Assembly: GCA_020027305.1 (NCBI GenBank)
Contig: JAHRAM010000163.1
Coordinates: forward strand, 1 to 7,864
Length of the DNA stretch: 7,864 bases
DNA from: Acidimicrobiia bacterium
GTDB taxonomy: Bacteria; Actinomycetota; Acidimicrobiia; Acidimicrobiales; Hopanoidiivorantaceae
Direction: 5' to 3'
This document shows, in pieces, positions 7,708 through 7,864 of this stretch. Positions within the stretch are counted from its first letter, which is position 1. Each line of letters begins with the position of its first letter. Below the pieces are notes generated by a model, which saw only the letters and a list, made by a program, of their open reading frames with translations, ran no database searches and was not told the DNA's origin. The position numbers were made by a program, and so were the translations under genes.

Positions 7708-7740
7708 CGCTGCAATAATAACTGTGGGAAGCGTAATACC
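7657..7740 (-). other. Class III (type IV prepilin) signal and transmembrane helix of the large gene
   Basis: Translating the large frame upstream of 7707 gives ...ENCLDDRG followed by ITLPTVIIAAVLALAAASAG and then VVIYNTVRGR. A charged leader ending in Gly (codon 7738-7740), a Thr-Leu at mature positions 2-3 and about 25 hydrophobic residues match the prepilin-peptidase cleavage and methylation region. Cleavage would fall after that Gly. Mature position 5 is Thr rather than the usual Glu, as in some minor pilins, and position 4 is Pro. Confidence 0.75.
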
Positions 7741-7748
7741 TCTATCGT

Positions 7749-7864
7749 CTAAACAATTCTCACTTTTTGTAGAATGCTTAGTTCTGCGGGGAGGGCATCT
7801 CTCACATATAAAAAATTGGTGAGGATAAGGTCAAGATCTTGTCCGATACCACGAAGTTTCTGAG
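7749..7864 (-). CDS. Possible 3' end of an upstream gene, running off the window
   Basis: The third - strand frame is open from the window edge to TAG at 7749-7751, reading QKLRGIGQDLDLILTNFLYV and then RDALPAELSILQKVRIV. The composition is protein-like and amphipathic, but 38 codons is too short to prove coding. As sequenced it overlaps the prepilin leader frame by dozens of bases. If the GGGG run at 7788-7791 truly has three G, this frame would instead end ...RDALPQN at the TAA near 7777, giving a short overlap with the next gene. No family recognised. Confidence 0.35.
   Translation of the reverse strand, partial: QKLRGIGQDLDLILTNFLYVRDALPAELSILQKVRIV

Noticed and set aside
1..7864. CRISPR arrays, tRNA or rRNA genes, insertion sequences
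   Set aside because: No spaced identical repeats of CRISPR length, no cloverleaf or rRNA-like sequence, and no transposase-like frames were found by eye.

Overview
The window looks like chromosomal DNA from a free-living bacterium of moderate-to-low GC. The best lead on its identity is the GTP-type PEP carboxykinase, whose residues read very like the actinobacterial (mycobacterial-type) enzymes, for example in the [18 protein letters not shown] block. A non-high-GC actinobacterial lineage, such as an aquatic acidimicrobial group, is my best guess, but this is inference with low to moderate confidence. Most starts lack a Shine-Dalgarno sequence, which fits that guess but does not prove it.

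Layout: on the + strand, the C-terminal two thirds of pckG ends at 1362. Everything else is on the - strand. Read in the direction of transcription these are: the 3' end of an unknown upstream frame (7864 to 7749), a very large cysteine-rich prepilin-like surface protein (about 7740 to 3904), an FMN-dependent nitronate monooxygenase-family enzyme (3633 to 2518), a small four-helix membrane protein (2326 to 1946) and a small STAS-like (DUF4325-type) protein (1801 to 1400). The last converges with pckG across a 37-base gap. The four complete - strand genes are separated by 144-270 bases, and two gaps hold plausible promoters, so this is probably a run of independent units rather than one operon.

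The most unusual element is the large gene. Its nominal GTG start at 7707 falls in the middle of a hydrophobic helix. Reading further upstream in the same frame reveals a type IV prepilin (class III) signal, DDRG then ITLPT, followed by a hydrophobic stretch. No normal start codon exists in that frame before the stop at 7831-7833. A single extra base in a GGGG run at 7788-7791 would explain this and would supply an ATG with a basic 20-residue leader. The mature protein would be about 1,275 residues with 30 cysteines, far larger than ordinary pilins, suggesting a surface or pilus-tip protein.

A second apparent frameshift interrupts pckG near 77-85. Two likely single-base indels in under 8 kb raise the question of sequence quality. 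A further noteworthy element is a five-copy 10-bp direct repeat (2471-2520) between the nitronate monooxygenase-family gene and the membrane-protein gene.
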